Source of the DNA: Candidatus Epulonipiscium sp.
GTDB lineage: Bacteria; Bacillota; Clostridia; Lachnospirales; Defluviitaleaceae
Assembly: GCA_012518815.1 (NCBI GenBank)
Contig: JAAYRK010000052.1
Location: forward strand, 1 to 64,000
Direction of reading: 5' to 3'
Length of the DNA: 64,000 nt
Shown: piece by piece, positions 53,552-62,512 of the stretch
Position numbering within the stretch: the first letter of the stretch is position 1
Layout: every line of letters starts with the position of its first letter
Program-made: the position numbers and the translations under genes
The notes under the pieces: generated by a model
What the model was told of the DNA's origin: nothing
The model's input: only the letters and a program-made list of their open reading frames with translations
Databases searched by the model: none

Positions 53552-53908
53552 ATGTCTGGTAAAATTGTGAATGAGTACGGTAATGTTTTTATAGAGAATG
53601 AAGTCATTGCTCGTATAGCCGGTTTGGCAGCAATAGAATGTTATGGTATAGTAGGTATGGCAATAAAAAATGTTACCGACGGTTTGGTTCAACTGCTAAA
53701 GCGGGAAAGCCTTACAAAAGGTGTTAAAGTAAATGTTGAAGACAATGGTGTAACCATAGATTTTCATGTTATCGTGGAATATGGCACAAAAATTTCAGCA
53801 GTAGCAGATAATTTGATTAGTACAGTTAAGTATAAAGTCGAAGAATTCATTGGTTTAGAAGTTAAAAAAATAAACATATTTGTCGAAGGTGTCAGAGTAG
53901 ACAATTAA
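53552..53908 (+). CDS. yloU: Asp23/Gls24 family protein (YloU-like)
   Basis: A 118-residue Asp23 protein with NEVIARIAGLAAIECYGIVGMA and the end KINIFVEGVRV. The start ATG follows AGGAGGG. It resembles the protein at 20.6 kb but lacks its N- and C-terminal extensions. It is followed by the DAK protein, a pairing that is conserved in Firmicutes and may reflect a shared link to lipid metabolism, although this is unproven. Confidence 0.9.
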   Translation: MSGKIVNEYGNVFIENEVIARIAGLAAIECYGIVGMAIKNVTDGLVQLLKRESLTKGVKVNVEDNGVTIDFHVIVEYGTKISAVADNLISTVKYKVEEFIGLEVKKINIFVEGVRVDN

Positions 53909-53930
53909 AAGGTACAAAGGAGGCAGCAAA

Positions 53931-55586
53931 GTGAATATTTCGAAGATTGACGGAGAAATGTTAAAACGGATGATAATAGCCGGTGCTAATAATTTAGAGA
54001 AAAAGAAACAAATAGTAGATGAGTTAAACGTATTTCCAGTTCCTGACGGAGATACAGGAACAAATATGTATTTAACAGTGCTGGCTGCGGCAAGAGAAGT
54101 AGAAAAAGCCCAGTCCAATGATATATTTGAGATTTCAAAAGCAGCAGCTTCTGGTTCTTTAAGAGGTGCAAGAGGTAATTCAGGAGTTATTTTATCTCAA
54201 TTATTTAGAGGTTTTTCAAAAGGACTTCAAGGACATTCTGATGCAGATACAAAGATTTTGGCAAATGCCTTTGAATCAGGAGTTAAAACTGCTTATAAAG
54301 CAGTAATGAAGCCAAAAGAAGGAACAATTCTAACCGTAGCAAGAGGTATTGCAGATGAAGCTCTTTCTATTGCAGAGGAAATAGAAGATATAGAAAGCTT
54401 TTTACAAGATGTATTTGCCCATGGCCACGCAGTATTAAAGAAGACTCCAGATATGCTTCCAGTTTTAAAGCAAGCAGGAGTTGTCGATGCAGGTGGAAGA
54501 GGACTTTTAGAAATTTTTGAGGGAGCTATTTCTGCTCTTTATACTACTGGAGATGTTTCCTTAGTAGAAGGGACTTCGGCTTCTACTGCTGCTGCACCTT
54601 ATTCTGCTCTGGCTTCCGTTAGTCATGAAGAAATTACTTTTGGATATTGTACAGAGTTTATTATTAATTGTTCAGATAACAATGAAGCTTCGGCAGAGGA
54701 ATTAAGGCAGTATTTAAATACTCTTGGGGATTCCATAGTTGTAGTAGAAGATGATGAGGTGATTAAGATTCATGTACATACAAATCACCCTGGAAAGGCT
54801 CTTGAAAAAGCTTTAAGCTATGGACCACTAACTAATATAAAAATTGATAATATGAGAGAACAACATACAAGTCATATCAATTTTAAAAAGAGTGAAGATA
54901 AAATAGAAGTTACTGCGTCAGAAAAGAAAGAAATAGGTTTTATAGCTGTATCTACAGGAGATGGTATTAAAGAAATATTTAAAGGTTTAGGAGTTGATTA
55001 TGTACTTCAGGGCGGTCAAACGATGAACCCTAGTACTGAAGACATATTAAATGCTGTAGAAAAAGTAAATGCTGATACAATAATTGTTTTACCTAATAAT
55101 AAGAATATTATTTTAGCTGCAGAGCAAGCTCAAAAGCTATCAAAAGAAAAGAAAATAGAGGTTATTCCTTCAAAAACTATACCTCAAGGAATTGCTGCTA
55201 TGATAGGATATGAGCCTAATAGGACTATAGAAGATACCCTTGAATCTATGAATGAATCTATGTCATATGTAAAGACAGGACAGATCACTTTTGCAGTAAG
55301 AGATACAGTTATTGGTGATAGAGAAATTAAAGAAGGAAATGTATTAGGTATTATTGAAGGAGATATAGCTGTAGTTTCCGATGATTTGGATAAAGCTACT
55401 TTAGAACTTATAGACAAAATTGTAGATGATGAAAGTGAAATTGTAAGCATTTATTATGGAGAAGATATAGAAGAAAGCCAAACTCTTAAGATAAGAAAAT
55501 ATATTGAAGAAGTTTATCCAGATTGTGAAGTAGAAATCCATTATGGAGGTCAACCACTTTATTATTATATTTTCTCTGTAGAATAA
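53931..55586 (+). CDS. fakA: FakA-like DAK-domain fatty-acid kinase
   Basis: FakA phosphorylates fatty acids bound to DegV-type FakB proteins. The 551-residue protein has the DAK domain (DAK-phosphatase-like) with NVFPVPDGDTGTNM, GARGNSGVILSQLFRGF and DAGGRGLLEI. The C-terminal part resembles the FakA DegV-like domain with GDRE and YYGEDIEE. The start is GTG after AAAGGAGG. No FakB gene is adjacent. Confidence 0.9.
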   Translation: MNISKIDGEMLKRMIIAGANNLEKKKQIVDELNVFPVPDGDTGTNMYLTVLAAAREVEKAQSNDIFEISKAAASGSLRGARGNSGVILSQLFRGFSKGLQGHSDADTKILANAFESGVKTAYKAVMKPKEGTILTVARGIADEALSIAEEIEDIESFLQDVFAHGHAVLKKTPDMLPVLKQAGVVDAGGRGLLEIFEGAISALYTTGDVSLVEGTSASTAAAPYSALASVSHEEITFGYCTEFIINCSDNNEASAEELRQYLNTLGDSIVVVEDDEVIKIHVHTNHPGKALEKALSYGPLTNIKIDNMREQHTSHINFKKSEDKIEVTASEKKEIGFIAVSTGDGIKEIFKGLGVDYVLQGGQTMNPSTEDILNAVEKVNADTIIVLPNNKNIILAAEQAQKLSKEKKIEVIPSKTIPQGIAAMIGYEPNRTIEDTLESMNESMSYVKTGQITFAVRDTVIGDREIKEGNVLGIIEGDIAVVSDDLDKATLELIDKIVDDESEIVSIYYGEDIEESQTLKIRKYIEEVYPDCEVEIHYGGQPLYYYIFSVE

Positions 55587-55593
55587 AATTATT

Positions 55594-55622
55594 TTAGGGC
55601 ACCCAACAGGGTGCCTTTAAAA
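55594..55622 (+). terminator. Stem-loop after the DAK gene
   Basis: The stem agggcaccc/gggtgcctt encloses a four-base loop. Only three T follow, so termination is probably partial before recG. Confidence 0.55.
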
Positions 55623-55642
55623 CATCATGAAAGGGGTTTTTT

Positions 55643-57697
55643 ATGAATCTTTCCGATCCCGTAGACATTCTTAAAGGTGTCGGGGAACAAACTCGTAAAA
55701 AGCTTAATAAATTAGATATTTATAGCATAGAAGATTTATTATATCATTTTCCAAGAGAATATGAAGACAGGTCTAAAATAATAAAAATAAATGAAATTGC
55801 TTTTAATGAATCTAACACAATAATAGCCAAAATTGCCAGTATTCCACAAAACGAAAAAAAAGGAAGGCTTGTAATTACAAAAGTTAAAATAAAAGATGAA
55901 ACAGGGACAATTTTTGCTGTTTGGTATGGACAAGCTTATTTAAAAAAACAATTTAATATAAACGAGAGCTATATATTTACTGGAAAGGTTTTATATAAAT
56001 ATGGCAAAATTCAAATGGAGTCACCGGAATTTGAGAGATATGATGGAAAAGAAGTTCTTTCTTCAGGTAGGATTATTCCTATTTATCCTGCTACGTATAA
56101 ATTGTCTCAAAAAATAATACGTCAATTGATTTATCAAGCAATAAAAGAAACAAAAAATCAATTACTTGAATTTTTGCCTAAATGGATACGGAAAAAATAT
56201 CAAATAGCTGATTACAATTATTCAATTCTTAATATTCATTTTCCTGAGTCTTTGGAGGACTTTTTTGTTTCAAGAGAGCGTTTAGTATTTGAAGAATTAT
56301 TTATTTTGCAAACAGGTTTATTAAGAATTAAGAATAAAATCAAAGATAATAAGAGAGCTATAAAATTTAATGACATTGAAGAAGTTAAAGATTTAATAGA
56401 CAATTTACCTTTTAAATTGACTAAGGCACAAATAAAGGTATTTGATGAAATTAAAAAGGATATGCTATCTGACAAGTCAATGAATCGTTTAATCCAGGGT
56501 GATGTGGGCTCTGGTAAAACAGTTATAGCTGCATTGGCCCTTTATATTGCTGTAAAAAATAATTATCAAGGGGTTATGATGGCACCAACAGAAGTTTTAG
56601 CCAGTCAGCATTATCAAGGACTAATTTCTTTATTTGAAAAAGAAAATATCAAAATAGGCTTGCTTACTGGTTCTTTAACCAAAAAGAATAAAGAACTTCT
56701 TTTAAAAGAAATAGAAGAAGGAACTATTAATATTGTTATAGGAACCCATGCTCTAATTCAAGAAAAGGTTGTTTTTAAATCTTTAGGCCTAGTTATTACT
56801 GATGAGCAGCATCGCTTTGGAGTAGCACAAAGAAGGCTCTTGTTTGAAAAAGGTTCAAATCCTGATGTTCTTGTAATGACGGCTACACCAATTCCTAGAA
56901 CCTTAGCATTAATTTTATATGGTGATTTAGATATTTCAATAATTGATGAACTGCCCCCAGGCAGACAAAAAATAGATACTTATTGTGTCGATTCATCATA
57001 TAGGGAAAGAATTTATAAATTCATAAAAAAAGAATTAGATACTGGAAGACAAGCTTATATAATCTGTCCAGCAGTTGAAGAATCAGAAATTGAAGGACTC
57101 CAATCGGTAATTAATTATACTGAACAAATAAAAAATGAATTTAAAGAGTATAGAGTTAGCTTTCTTTATGGAAAAATGAAGGCAAAAGAAAAGCAGAAGA
57201 TTATGGAAGACTTTCTTAGCGGCGAAATACAAATATTAGTTTCTACTACGGTTGTTGAAGTTGGAGTAAATGTTCCCAATGCAAGCATTATGCTTATCGA
57301 GAATGCAGAAAGATTTGGTTTATCTCAACTTCATCAACTTAGAGGAAGAGTTGGAAGAAGCATTCATAAATCCTATTGCATTTTAATAACTGATTCGAAA
57401 AGTAAAATAGCAAAAGAAAGAATGAAAGTCATGGAAAAAACTAATGATGGTTTTAAAATATCTGAAACCGATTTACATTTAAGAGGACCAGGAGAATTTT
57501 TTGGTACCCGTCAACATGGGATTCCTGATTTAAAAATTGCTAATTTATATAAAGATATAGACATTTTAAAAAAAGTTCAAGATGCTTCAAAGGAATTATT
57601 AAAAGCTGACCCCAATTTAGAAGCTGATGATCACCTTTTATTAAAAGAAAAAATAGATAAATTTTTTGAAGAAAAAACAAAAAATATATCCCTATAG
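55643..57697 (+). CDS. recG: ATP-dependent DNA helicase RecG
   Basis: RecG remodels stalled forks and branched DNA. The 684-residue protein has an N-terminal wedge domain, then Walker A GDVGSGKTVIA, the DEQH box, ATPIPRTLA, VVEVGVNVPNA and RGRVGRS, followed by a TRG motif in the C-terminal region. It is full-length. ATG after AAAGGGG. Confidence 0.96.
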   Translation: MNLSDPVDILKGVGEQTRKKLNKLDIYSIEDLLYHFPREYEDRSKIIKINEIAFNESNTIIAKIASIPQNEKKGRLVITKVKIKDETGTIFAVWYGQAYLKKQFNINESYIFTGKVLYKYGKIQMESPEFERYDGKEVLSSGRIIPIYPATYKLSQKIIRQLIYQAIKETKNQLLEFLPKWIRKKYQIADYNYSILNIHFPESLEDFFVSRERLVFEELFILQTGLLRIKNKIKDNKRAIKFNDIEEVKDLIDNLPFKLTKAQIKVFDEIKKDMLSDKSMNRLIQGDVGSGKTVIAALALYIAVKNNYQGVMMAPTEVLASQHYQGLISLFEKENIKIGLLTGSLTKKNKELLLKEIEEGTINIVIGTHALIQEKVVFKSLGLVITDEQHRFGVAQRRLLFEKGSNPDVLVMTATPIPRTLALILYGDLDISIIDELPPGRQKIDTYCVDSSYRERIYKFIKKELDTGRQAYIICPAVEESEIEGLQSVINYTEQIKNEFKEYRVSFLYGKMKAKEKQKIMEDFLSGEIQILVSTTVVEVGVNVPNASIMLIENAERFGLSQLHQLRGRVGRSIHKSYCILITDSKSKIAKERMKVMEKTNDGFKISETDLHLRGPGEFFGTRQHGIPDLKIANLYKDIDILKKVQDASKELLKADPNLEADDHLLLKEKIDKFFEEKTKNISL

Positions 57698-57717
57698 AAC
57701 TAACATAAATTACCATT

Positions 57718-57744
57718 ATATTCGACAAAAAATTGCACATAATA
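57718..57744 (+). promoter_or_regulatory. Possible sporulation-sigma promoter for the SASP gene
   Basis: The -10-like CATAATA fits the forespore sigma-G form CATnnTA; a -35-like ATATT is 15 bases upstream and is a weaker match. A TTCGACA sequence, the reverse of the Spo0A box, overlaps the spacer. This is weak but in a sensible position, about 60 bases before an SASP gene. Confidence 0.35.
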
Positions 57745-57801
57745 TGAATGTACCTTAAATAAGGTATTAATAAAGGGTGAAATTCTAAAGGAGGTAATAT
57801 T

Positions 57802-58014
57802 ATGGCAAGTAGAAACCGTAAAGCAGTTCCTGAAGCTAGAGCAGCCCTTGACAAATTTAAGTATGAAGTAGCAAACGAAATTGGAGTACCTTTAAAGCAA
57901 GGATATAATGGAGACTTAACTTCTGCTCAAAATGGTTCTGTTGGCGGATACATGGTTAAAAAAATGATTGAGCAACAAGAACGTCAAATGGCAGGAAATG
58001 CACCTCTTCAATAA
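57802..58014 (+). CDS. Alpha/beta-type small acid-soluble spore protein
   Basis: A 70-residue protein of the alpha/beta SASP family that coats spore DNA. It shows EARAALDKFKYEVANEIGV, with the germination-protease cleavage site between Glu and the following residue, and NGDLTSAQNGSVGGYMVKKMI, the second conserved stretch. The gene has a strong AGGAGG and its own terminator. It stands between recG and rsmD as a single-gene unit. Confidence 0.94.
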   Translation: MASRNRKAVPEARAALDKFKYEVANEIGVPLKQGYNGDLTSAQNGSVGGYMVKKMIEQQERQMAGNAPLQ

Positions 58015-58024
58015 ATAAAAGAAT

Positions 58025-58059
58025 AAAAAAGGAATGGCAATAATGTCATTCCTTTTTTT
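58025..58059 (+). terminator. Terminator after the SASP gene
   Basis: The stem aaaaaggaatggca/tgtcattccttttt (with one G-T pair) has a four-base loop and seven T. Confidence 0.85.
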
Positions 58060-58067
58060 ATAATAGA

Positions 58068-58099
58068 TAATTACATCGATAAAAATATCGATGTAATTA
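58068..58099. repeat. Perfect 14-pair inverted repeat
   Basis: The arm taattacatcgata and its exact complement surround a four-A loop. It has no T run behind it, and starts 8 bases after the SASP terminator. It may be a second hairpin or a protein-binding site. In the rest of the 240-base gap I see no gene and no convincing promoter for rsmD. Confidence 0.55.
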
Positions 58100-58253
58100 G
58101 GGAGAGGAAACAGAAAGATTATTTGAGGATTCGTTATTATTATGAACATTATAATTGACTTTTATTCAGTTTATTATTAAATTATAGTTATGAAGTAATT
58201 TTTCTTATTTTGATATAAATTGAATTTTTTATGTTTATATTGGAGGAATATGA

Positions 58254-58814
58254 TTGAGAGTAATAGCCGGAACTGCTAAAGGACATAAGCTTAAAGCTCC
58301 AAAAGGAATGGATACCCGGCCTACCACGGACAAGATAAAAGAAACACTTTTTAATATGATTAGTCAAGATATTTATGATTCTAACTTTTTAGATTTATAT
58401 AGTGGTACAGGAGCCATTGGGATAGAAGCATTGAGTAGAGGAGCAAAAAAGGCTGTATTTATTGATAAATCCCATATTTGTAAAATGATTATTGAAGATA
58501 ATTTAATTCATACAAAATTAAAAGATAAAGGGATAATATATCAGATAGATGTTAGCAAAGGATTAGATATATTAAAAGAAAAAGACGAAAAATTCGATAT
58601 AATTTTTATGGATCCTCCTTATTGGGATAATAACATAGAAAAAATATTAGAAAAAATTGTAAGACTAAATCTTATTTCTCCTATAGGATATATTATTGTT
58701 GAGCATTCTTCAGAAAAAGATATACAAAATCTTTATAGATTGCAAATATGGAAAGAAAAAGTTTTCAAGACGACAAGGATGACTTTCCTAAAAATACTGG
58801 AGGAATCATTATGA
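58254..58814 (+). CDS. rsmD: 16S rRNA (guanine-966 N2) methyltransferase
   Basis: RsmD methylates G966 of 16S rRNA. The 186-residue protein starts [15 protein letters not shown], with [15 protein letters not shown], the SAM site [19 protein letters not shown] and the catalytic DPPY (IFMDPPYW). The start is TTG after TGGAGG. The end overlaps coaD by four bases. Confidence 0.95.
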   Translation: MRVIAGTAKGHKLKAPKGMDTRPTTDKIKETLFNMISQDIYDSNFLDLYSGTGAIGIEALSRGAKKAVFIDKSHICKMIIEDNLIHTKLKDKGIIYQIDVSKGLDILKEKDEKFDIIFMDPPYWDNNIEKILEKIVRLNLISPIGYIIVEHSSEKDIQNLYRLQIWKEKVFKTTRMTFLKILEESL

Positions 58815-59290
58815 AAATAGCAATTTATCCTGGTAGCTTTGATCCAGTTACTAATGGACATATTGATATTATTTTTAGAGCTTCTGCTATGGTAGACAAG
58901 TTAATTATTGGTGTTTTATCCAATGTAAAAAAACAGCCCTTGTTAACTGTAGAAGAGCGTATTGCTCTTTTAGAAGCTACTACTCATAAATATTTAAAAA
59001 ATGTTGAGGTAGAAGCCTTTTCGGGTTTATTAGTAGATTTTGCTGCAAAGAAAAATGCTTCAATTATTGTAAGAGGTTTACGGGCAATGTCTGATTTTGA
59101 ATATGAGCTTCAAATGGCTCAAACTAATCGAAACTTAAACAAAAATATTGAAACCATTTTTCTAGCTACAAACGTTCATTATTCTTTTTTAAGTTCTAGT
59201 GTTGTAAAAGAAATTGCAATGTTTGGCGGAGATATTAATTCATTAGTACCGCCTGTAGTTGAGGAATATCTTAAGACAAAATTTATGTGA
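58811..59290 (+). CDS. coaD: Phosphopantetheine adenylyltransferase
   Basis: CoaD transfers AMP to 4'-phosphopantetheine in coenzyme A synthesis. The 159-residue protein starts with [15 protein letters not shown] (TxGH) and has [12 protein letters not shown] and [13 protein letters not shown]. The true start is the ATG after GGAGG, within rsmD; a longer frame adds residues not in the family. Confidence 0.96.
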   Translation: MKIAIYPGSFDPVTNGHIDIIFRASAMVDKLIIGVLSNVKKQPLLTVEERIALLEATTHKYLKNVEVEAFSGLLVDFAAKKNASIIVRGLRAMSDFEYELQMAQTNRNLNKNIETIFLATNVHYSFLSSSVVKEIAMFGGDINSLVPPVVEEYLKTKFM

Positions 59291-59301
59291 GGTGGGATAG
59301 T

Positions 59302-59811
59302 ATGGATAGTATTTTACAATTGTTAGAAGCTATTGAAGATATTTTAGACTCCAGCAACGCAGTACCTTTTACAGGAAAGGTAATGGTTGACAAGGAAGAG
59401 TTATATGAGCTTATTACAGATATCCGTCTAAAATTGCCTAATGAAATCAAGCAGTCTAAATGGGTTATTGAAGAAAGAAATAAAATACTTATTGATGCTC
59501 AAAAAGAAGCTGAAAATACAATAAAAGAAGCAGATGCTAAATTAGCTAAATTGGTTGATGAGCATGAAATTACAAAAAGGGCATATGAACAAGCTGAAGA
59601 AATTATTGAAAGTGCAAAGCAAAATGCAAGGGAAATGCGTTTAGGAGCTTTAGACTATGCTGATGAAGTATTATTAGCAGTAGAAAATAACTTAAAACAA
59701 GCTTTAGAAGCTATACATAATCGCAATATGGAATTAGAAGATAGTTTAGGAAATGTAATTAGTACTATTTATTCAAACCGTCAAGAGTTAAAAGGAAATA
59801 CACAAAAGTAA
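59302..59811 (+). CDS. Coiled-coil protein of unknown function
   Basis: A 169-residue protein. The N-terminal 55 residues include KVMVDKEELYELITDIRLKLP, followed by a long charged coiled coil (KEAENTIKEADAKLAKLV... to about residue 155). This resembles a DivIVA or ATP-synthase-b-like stalk but without the DivIVA membrane motif. Clostridia often carry such a gene after coaD. The start ATG follows GAGGTGGG. Function is unknown, and a structural role near the membrane or septum is a guess. Confidence 0.72.
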   Translation: MDSILQLLEAIEDILDSSNAVPFTGKVMVDKEELYELITDIRLKLPNEIKQSKWVIEERNKILIDAQKEAENTIKEADAKLAKLVDEHEITKRAYEQAEEIIESAKQNAREMRLGALDYADEVLLAVENNLKQALEAIHNRNMELEDSLGNVISTIYSNRQELKGNTQK

Positions 59812-59836
59812 TTTTATATTTAGTTTTTATTACTTT
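59805..59836. terminator. Weak stem between convergent genes
   Basis: The eight-pair stem aaagtaat/attacttt overlaps the ends of the coiled-coil gene and ylbJ, with a 16-base A/T loop. It could serve both directions but is marginal. Confidence 0.3.
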
Positions 59837-61013
59837 GAAAGATATTAATATTAATTATTATAAAAAGAATACAGATAGAAGCACAAAAATAAGGTCCTAT
59901 TTTAAACCACAGATTATTTGTAAAGGAATCTGAGACAGTTTTAAAAACAGATTGACTATAACTAGTTATTTTTACAAATTGAGGGTACAATAATATCGAA
60001 TAAATAAATGCAATTAATCCTTGTATTAGTTTTGAATAGCTATAAACTAAAATGTTAATATCTGAAGAACTAATGACAGTTATTGTTTGCATAAGCACAG
60101 ATATTCCACCAAAAGCAATTAAAAAGCTTACTAAGGCAAGTTCTTGGCAAATGGTAGATGAATTTAGGCTAATCCTACTAATACCATTAGTAATTTCAAT
60201 TATTCCTAGAACTAAAGAGGAGATTAAATTAGGATTTAAGCCTATAGTATTAAAAAAGGGTTTTAGCAATTTAGTTGATAAATTTAATAGAGAAGATAAT
60301 TCAAGAAGTTGTGATATTACAGAAAAAACTATTACAAACCCACCTATTTGAACAATAGTCTCCATAGAATTTAAAATACTTTCTTTAAGGATTAATCCAA
60401 TTTTTTTTGAATTAGTTTTTTGTATGATTAATAGTTGATTTAGGGATTTCTTTATAATATTTTTGTATTTTTTTCTCTTGATTGATTTTTCTCTTTTGTA
60501 GAAACTAAAGAGTATGCCTACAGTTAATGAAGAAAGATAATGAACAATTAATAAAAAAACACCTATTTCGGGTTTAGAAAGCATACCGGCAGATACGGCC
60601 CCCAAAATAAATAAGGGGCCGCTATTATTTGTAAAGGAAACAAGACGTTGGGCTTCAATTTGACTAATTTTGCCCTTAGACCGTAAATCTGAGCTTATTT
60701 TAGCACCCATAGGATATCCAGATATAAGGCCCATAATCCAAGGGAAGGCACCTTCGCCAGGCACATTAAAGATTGGTCCCATAACAGGTTCAAAAATAAT
60801 ACCTATAAAATGAACTACTCCTAATTCTATTAATAAATAAGTAGCTACCATAAAAGGAAACAAAGAAGGGAATAGCGTATTAAACCATAATTGAATTCCT
60901 TTTTTAGAAGAAGTAAGGACTTCTTGAGGGAAGATTAGTATTCCTGCTGTAACTAAAATGATAATTAATATAGTAATAAGTTTAGATGATGATATAAAAT
61001 GCTTATTCTTCAT
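59820..61013 (-). CDS. ylbJ: Sporulation integral membrane protein YlbJ
   Basis: A 397-residue membrane protein with about eight helices, found in spore formers; the Bacillus gene is sigma-E dependent and is needed for proper spore cortex. Family motifs are KKGIQLWFNTLFPSLFPFMVATYLL, PWIMGLISGYPMGAKI and SFTNNSGPLFILGAVSAG. I chose the ATG five bases after GAGGG, since the TTG upstream is weaker. It is followed by tmcAL in the opposite orientation to coaD. Confidence 0.93.
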   Translation of the reverse strand: MKNKHFISSSKLITILIIILVTAGILIFPQEVLTSSKKGIQLWFNTLFPSLFPFMVATYLLIELGVVHFIGIIFEPVMGPIFNVPGEGAFPWIMGLISGYPMGAKISSDLRSKGKISQIEAQRLVSFTNNSGPLFILGAVSAGMLSKPEIGVFLLIVHYLSSLTVGILFSFYKREKSIKRKKYKNIIKKSLNQLLIIQKTNSKKIGLILKESILNSMETIVQIGGFVIVFSVISQLLELSSLLNLSTKLLKPFFNTIGLNPNLISSLVLGIIEITNGISRISLNSSTICQELALVSFLIAFGGISVLMQTITVISSSDINILVYSYSKLIQGLIAFIYSILLYPQFVKITSYSQSVFKTVSDSFTNNLWFKIGPYFCASICILFIIININIFQSNKN

Positions 61014-61084
61014 CATATCCCTCAATTTAAATTATCTTTTATCCTTATATAAATATGTTTTATAAATAGATATTAATACATTGT

Positions 61085-62344
61085 TTATTTATTAATAATT
61101 ATTAAAGGAGATGAGAATTCTAAGCCTCCTATTCTTTGAGAAACTTTTGGATAATGTAGGCTGTAAATATCTGTAGCATATATTTCTTTTTCAAGCATTT
61201 TTTTAGGAAGTCCTTGTAAATTCACATATGACTTTTTTATGTTGGATATTATTGGGAGATTAGAATTAAGTTTTAATTTTTTTAATAAGGGGGATGCAGT
61301 TTTTCTAAAGCCAAGAATTCTTATATATTGAGGTCCTCCGTTATTATGAAAGTCCCAAAAATCTTTAGAATATATTTGTAAAAGCATATTCAATAGTGCT
61401 CTTTGAATTTTTGTTAAAGTATATCTTTTAGTTTTAATTGATTTAGTTAAATCATTAATATAAAAATGATTCATTCCTGATTTTATTATTCTATTTTCTA
61501 AGCCCTCATCAATCTCCATTATCTTACTTATTGTTTCTGGGGGCATAGTTTTAAGTAGATATTGCAATTCAAAGGAAAAATCATTGTAATAAACTGGGGC
61601 TTTGCCTAAGTTTATGGATTCAAGAAATAAATCGGCACATTTTTTGGGCATTGTTTTATATAAAATGCTATAGTCATTATTTTTAAGGGAATTTCTTATT
61701 CCTGTTGCTGAAGCAAAAATAGAATCAAGCTGGGTAGAGTTGTATGAAGCCCCTTGCCTTTTAATTGTAAAAACTTCAATAGGACTTTTTAATAGCTTTA
61801 GAGCCTTTAAATATTCAATGGCCAAAATATTATTAGAAGAAGAAAGGATTTTATTTAATTCTTCTTTTGGAATATTAATTTTTTTATCTATAAACTCACT
61901 TATTAAGGCTTTATTTCTTGCAAGAGGGAAAGCAAGACCCTTAGATACATATGCTTTTAGTTTCATTTTATAATGGTCGGATTCAAAGAATAAAAAATCA
62001 GCTATTTGTGATAATAAATCTATAGAGCCTAATTCACTGCCAAAGGATATGCAGTCAGTGATATTTGAATGATGTAGTATAGATATGGCTCCAAAGGCAA
62101 AAAATTCGGCACTGGACGTAGCGTATACTACAGGTAATTCAAGAACCAAATCAGCTCCTGCTTCTAAAGCCATTTTGGTTCTTGTCCATTTATCAACTAT
62201 AGCAGGTTCGCCCCTTTGGACATAATTGCCGCTCATTACCACAACAGTAAAATCAGAATTCGTTATTTTTTTTGATTCTTCTAAATGATAAAGATGACCG
62301 TTATGAAAAGGATTATACTCTGTAATCAGGCCTAATACTCTCAT
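61085..62344 (-). CDS. tmcAL: tRNA(Met) cytidine acetate ligase
   Basis: TmcAL (YlbM) uses acetate and ATP to acetylate C34 of elongator tRNA-Met. The 419-residue protein has the nucleotidyltransferase motif EYNPFHNGHLYHL (HxGH) and SGNYVQRGEPAIVDKW. The acetate supply is apt, because pta and ackA are divergent from it. The ATG behind GGAG at seven bases is used; an ATG two codons earlier lacks spacing. Confidence 0.94.
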   Translation of the reverse strand: MRVLGLITEYNPFHNGHLYHLEESKKITNSDFTVVVMSGNYVQRGEPAIVDKWTRTKMALEAGADLVLELPVVYATSSAEFFAFGAISILHHSNITDCISFGSELGSIDLLSQIADFLFFESDHYKMKLKAYVSKGLAFPLARNKALISEFIDKKINIPKEELNKILSSSNNILAIEYLKALKLLKSPIEVFTIKRQGASYNSTQLDSIFASATGIRNSLKNNDYSILYKTMPKKCADLFLESINLGKAPVYYNDFSFELQYLLKTMPPETISKIMEIDEGLENRIIKSGMNHFYINDLTKSIKTKRYTLTKIQRALLNMLLQIYSKDFWDFHNNGGPQYIRILGFRKTASPLLKKLKLNSNLPIISNIKKSYVNLQGLPKKMLEKEIYATDIYSLHYPKVSQRIGGLEFSSPLIIINK

Positions 62345-62450
62345 ATTCATTCTCCTATAAAATTTATATTTATATTATTCTATTTTAACAATTTTGTGTC
62401 AATAATGCTGTCGAAAAACTAAAAAAAAAGATAAACTTTCTTTAAGACTA

Positions 62451-62479
62451 TTGTATACAATAAGCAATTTGTTTATAAT
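62451..62479 (+). promoter_or_regulatory. Sigma-A promoter for pta
   Basis: TTGTAT and TATAAT stand 17 bases apart, about 34 bases before the pta start. A TGTCGAA match to the Spo0A box is 36 bases upstream of the -35. Confidence 0.6.
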
Positions 62480-62512
62480 AAGTAAAGGAATATTATTGAG
62501 AGGAGTATTATT

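Noticed and set aside
53881-53887. TGTCGAA in yloU as a Spo0A site
   Set aside because: It lies within the coding region far from a promoter and illustrates how often this 7-mer occurs by chance.
57540-57854. Reverse-strand frame crossing recG end and the SASP gene
   Set aside because: It spans two real genes and the gap between them, with no support for translation.
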